A DNA stretch of 64,000 nucleotides from Bradyrhizobium sp. 132 (lineage in GTDB: Bacteria > Pseudomonadota > Alphaproteobacteria > Rhizobiales > Xanthobacteraceae): NCBI RefSeq assembly GCF_023074185.1, contig NZ_JADPKY010000043.1, positions 116,947 to 180,946 of the forward strand, written 5' to 3'. A program made the translations under genes and the position numbers. Positions 61,847 through 64,000 of the stretch are shown in pieces; position 1 is the stretch's first letter; every line of letters begins with the position of its first letter. Below the pieces are notes generated by a model, which worked only from the letters and a program-made list of their open reading frames with translations, was not told the origin of the DNA and made no database searches.

Positions 61847-62410
61847 ATGAAATTCCACCAGACGCCGCTTCTTGGCGCATATACGATCGAACTAGAAAAG
61901 CGAGGCGATGATCGAGGCTTTTTTTCGCGCTTATACTGCCAACGGCAATTCGAAACAGCTGGAATTCCCACTCCGATCGTCCAAATCAACAACTCGCTTA
62001 CTGCCAAGGCGGGCACATTGCGCGGTATGCATTACCAGTTGCCGCCAGCAGCCGAAATCAAGGTCGTGCGTTGCATCCGTGGCACGCTATATGATGTTAT
62101 TATCGATCTCCGCCCGGATTCTCCAACCTATGCTCAGTGGTTCGGGGCGGAATTATCAGCCGAGAACCGGTTGATGATGTATGTTCCGCGGGGTTTTGCG
62201 CACGGCTTCCTTACGTTGACTGACGACACGGAGGCGTTCTATCTCGTCAACGCCTTCTACACTCCCGAAGCCGAGCGCGGGATACGCTTCAATGACTCAC
62301 GCTTCGACATGAGGTGGCCTCGCGTTCCCGTGGAAGTCTCCGAAAAAGATCGTAACTGGCCCGAATTCAATCCCGCTTTTCACGGGATTGAATTGCTCCG
62401 AGGCTTGTGA
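61847..62410 (+). CDS. RmlC-like dTDP-4-dehydrorhamnose 3,5-epimerase family protein
   Basis: The 187-residue cupin starts at ATG 61847. The frame is open upstream, but that part is the SDR stub. It has KRGDDRGFFSRLYCQRQFET, QINNSLTAKAGTLRGMHYQL (catalytic His region), VRCIRGTLYDVIIDLRPDSP, YVPRGFAHGFLTLTDDTEAF and the final RWPRVPVEVSEKDRNWP. All active-site blocks are present, unlike the rmlC part at 14902. Next to rfbF it probably epimerises a CDP-4-keto sugar rather than the dTDP intermediate. The next ORF overlaps its stop. Confidence 0.88.
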   Translation: MKFHQTPLLGAYTIELEKRGDDRGFFSRLYCQRQFETAGIPTPIVQINNSLTAKAGTLRGMHYQLPPAAEIKVVRCIRGTLYDVIIDLRPDSPTYAQWFGAELSAENRLMMYVPRGFAHGFLTLTDDTEAFYLVNAFYTPEAERGIRFNDSRFDMRWPRVPVEVSEKDRNWPEFNPAFHGIELLRGL

Positions 62411-62562
62411 AGATTCTTCTTACTGAAGAAAGCTCCGCACTCTCGCAGCTCTGGTCACAATGCGATGGTTCCATTGAAGCGGCGAGTAAGTCACCGGCGT
62501 ACGTGTGGGAGAAAGACGCGAAGTGGGCCCGACTTTACTCTCCGCTGTTGTTGAGGATTGCT

Positions 62563-63486
62563 ATGAAAATTCTTTTGACCGGAGCCACATCGTTTACTGG
62601 TTTATGGTTCGCGCGAGAGCTTGCTGGGGCTGGTCACCAAGTAGTAGCGACCGTGCGAAGCGAATCTTATGAAGGGGTTCGCGGCGAGCGTTTTAAGGAA
62701 CTTGAGAAAGTTTCATCGATAGAGTTGAATGTCTCATTTGGCTCGGAAAGTTTCTTGAAACTTTTAGAATCGGGCAAGTTTGAGCTCATTTGCCATCATG
62801 CGGCGGAAATGAAGGATTATCGAAGTCCCGATTTCGATCACATGGCGGCAACCGCGAGCAACACCAATAACCTAAGACGTGTATTGGATATTTTCCAAGG
62901 AGGCGGTGGTCAGGGCCTTGTTCTTACTGGCTCTGTCTTCGAATCCAATGAAGGCTTGGGAGATTCCGGAGCCTTCAATCCTTACGGACTCTCGAAGACG
63001 ATGACTTACGAGATCTTTCTGTATTTTTGTGAGCAACGGAAGTTGAAACTCGGTAAATTCGTGATTACTAATCCATTCGGTCCTTACGAAGAAGAACGCT
63101 TTACACACTATCTCGTTAAAACATGGGCGAGTGGCCAGACTCCGCGCGTAAGAACGCCGGAATACTTGCGCGACAATGCGCACGTTTCGTTGCTTTCCCG
63201 TTGCTATCGCAAGTTTGTCGAGGCACTTCCTTCGCAAAATCAAATTCTCAACAAATTGAATCCCAGCGGCTACGTATGCAAGCAGGGGGAGTTCGCGCAA
63301 AAATACGCGAAGGAGTTTTCAAAGCGTGCGGGGAGAGACCTTCAAGTCATTCTCGATGACCAAACGGACTTTAGCGAACCTATGCGAAGGTACAACGCAG
63401 ATTCCGCGGTCGAGTATGTCGGCAATTGGGAGGAGTCGAAAGCCTGGGACGAATGTTTTGAATATTACTGTGAGACATTGAAGTAA
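62563..63486 (+). CDS. NAD-dependent epimerase/reductase (SDR family)
   Basis: ATG 62563 opens MKILLTGATSFTGLWFAREL, an SDR Rossmann start, and gives 307 residues. FELICHHAAEMKDYRSPDFD, VLTGSVFESNEG, the catalytic Y-x3-K in NPYGLSKTMTYEIF and VITNPFGPYEEERFTHYLV follow. It resembles reductases and epimerases of CDP-sugar clusters, such as CDP-abequose or CDP-paratose synthases. The frame is open back to GTG 62407, where the codons again read MKILLT (see findings). Codon use is more AT-rich than in neighbouring genes, which suggests separate acquisition. Confidence 0.82.
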   Translation: MKILLTGATSFTGLWFARELAGAGHQVVATVRSESYEGVRGERFKELEKVSSIELNVSFGSESFLKLLESGKFELICHHAAEMKDYRSPDFDHMAATASNTNNLRRVLDIFQGGGGQGLVLTGSVFESNEGLGDSGAFNPYGLSKTMTYEIFLYFCEQRKLKLGKFVITNPFGPYEEERFTHYLVKTWASGQTPRVRTPEYLRDNAHVSLLSRCYRKFVEALPSQNQILNKLNPSGYVCKQGEFAQKYAKEFSKRAGRDLQVILDDQTDFSEPMRRYNADSAVEYVGNWEESKAWDECFEYYCETLK

Positions 63487-63524
63487 AGTTCGGTGTCGTG
63501 ATCCCAACGTAAAATCGCCCGGAC

Positions 63525-64000
63525 TGAGCTGCACCCGGTTCTGTTGACACCGGCTTAAGCTAATCCAACCTTCCGTTCGAACTCCATAGGGCTCAGATAT
63601 CCGATCGTCGAATGCCTTCGCTTCGGATTGTAGAAGCGCTCGTGTAGTCGAACACGTCGGCCTTGACCTCGTTGCGTGACCGGTACACTTTGCGCGCTGT
63701 TCGCTCGGTCTTCAAGGACGAGAAGAAGCTCTCCATTGCAGCGTTGTCCCAGATATTGCCTGACCGGCTCATCGAGCAGACCACGCCGTGATCGGCCATC
63801 AGCCTCTGGAACTGTTCGCTGGTGTATTGGCTGCCACGATCGGAATGATGCAACAGCGCGTCCGGCTTGCCTCGTCGCCAGATCGCCATCACCAGGGCAT
63901 CGGTGATGAGCTGTGCCGTCATTGCTGTACTCATTGACCAGCCGACCACCCGCCGCGAGAACAGATCAACGACTGCGGCCACATAGAGCCAACCCTCCGC
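63525..64000 (-). mobile_element. IS3-family insertion sequence, 3' part at window edge
   Basis: The left boundary is probably near 63525-63545 (TGAGCTGCACCCGGTTCTGT), typical of an IS3-group terminus, and the transposase continues beyond the window. The element lies downstream of the SDR gene on the opposite strand. The full length and other terminus are not visible. Confidence 0.6.
63555..64000 (-). pseudogene. IS3-family transposase (OrfB), partial and frameshifted
   Basis: The minus strand reads AAVVDLFSRRVVGWSMST, ALLHHSDRGSQYTSEQFQRL and NAAMESFFSSLKTERT, the rve-type integrase core of IS3 OrfB with its Asp, Asp and Glu residues. Near 63645 one base is missing: DYTSASTIRSEG replaces the usual DYIERFYNPKRRHSTIGYLS, whose end (FERKVGLA then stop at 63555) is visible in another frame. 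The N-terminal part lies outside the window. Confidence 0.8.

Overview
The window looks like an accessory exopolysaccharide (EPS) and protein-secretion island from a Bradyrhizobium-like alphaproteobacterium. The taxonomic call rests on protein-family style: two H-NS-type histones with the C-terminal TWSGRG(K)xPRWL motif, a short CPIC protein, a PssD/PssE glycosyltransferase pair and rhizobial-type small ORFs. No rRNA or tRNA was found to confirm it. Coding sequence is moderately GC-rich, while the gaps between transcription units are strikingly AT-rich.

Layout. 1-4.7 kb holds small or broken genes, including a low-molecular-weight phosphatase with an in-frame TGA. 4.8-7.0 kb has a PqqD-like/HPr-kinase-like fusion overlapping a nucleotidyltransferase. 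7.0-8.5 kb has two H-NS family genes. 8.6-14.6 kb is a minus-strand EPS operon (tyrosine-kinase-type chain-length protein, polymerase/ligase-like membrane protein, initiating sugar-phosphate transferase). 14.9-16.9 kb is a decaying dTDP-rhamnose locus: an rmlC'-'rmlB fusion, an rmlD that reads into the next gene, and a frameshifted rmlA. 17.0-25.9 kb encodes a 1655-residue N,N-dimethylformamidase-like/DUF4082 exoprotein, a 111-residue protein and a type I secretion ABC transporter with its adaptor. 26-46.9 kb holds most of the sugar assembly genes: PssD/PssE, several GT2 and GT4 glycosyltransferases, a Gfo/Idh oxidoreductase, a Wzx-type flippase, a hexapeptide acetyltransferase, two DegT aminotransferases, an SDR epimerase, a polysaccharide deacetylase, a second Wzy-like protein and an FkbM methyltransferase. 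47-58.7 kb has two paralogous right-handed beta-helix proteins. One probably goes through Sec. The other carries Ig-like domains, two Trp-rich repeats and a type I C-terminus, and sits next to its own PrtD/PrtE-type exporter. galE lies between them. 58.8-64 kb has an apparently intact IS5-family element, a CDP-glucose synthase, an RmlC-like epimerase, an SDR and the edge of an IS3-family element.

How the genes fit together. The window has nearly all cytoplasmic and inner-membrane parts of a Wzx/Wzy polysaccharide pathway: initiation, transferases, flippase, polymerase and co-polymerase kinase. It also has genes for modified sugars (amino, N-acetyl, possibly CDP-linked deoxy sugars) and modification (deacetylase, methyltransferase). 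Two dedicated type I systems export large proteins that plausibly act on, or bind, the surface polymer. No outer-membrane polysaccharide exporter (Wza/OPX) and no TolC is present, so those must be elsewhere. IS remnants (IS630, IS110, IS5, IS3), gene stubs and frameshifts show repeated rearrangement. The two H-NS homologues and the AT-rich upstream islands suggest xenogeneic-silencer or MucR-type control, which is inference only.
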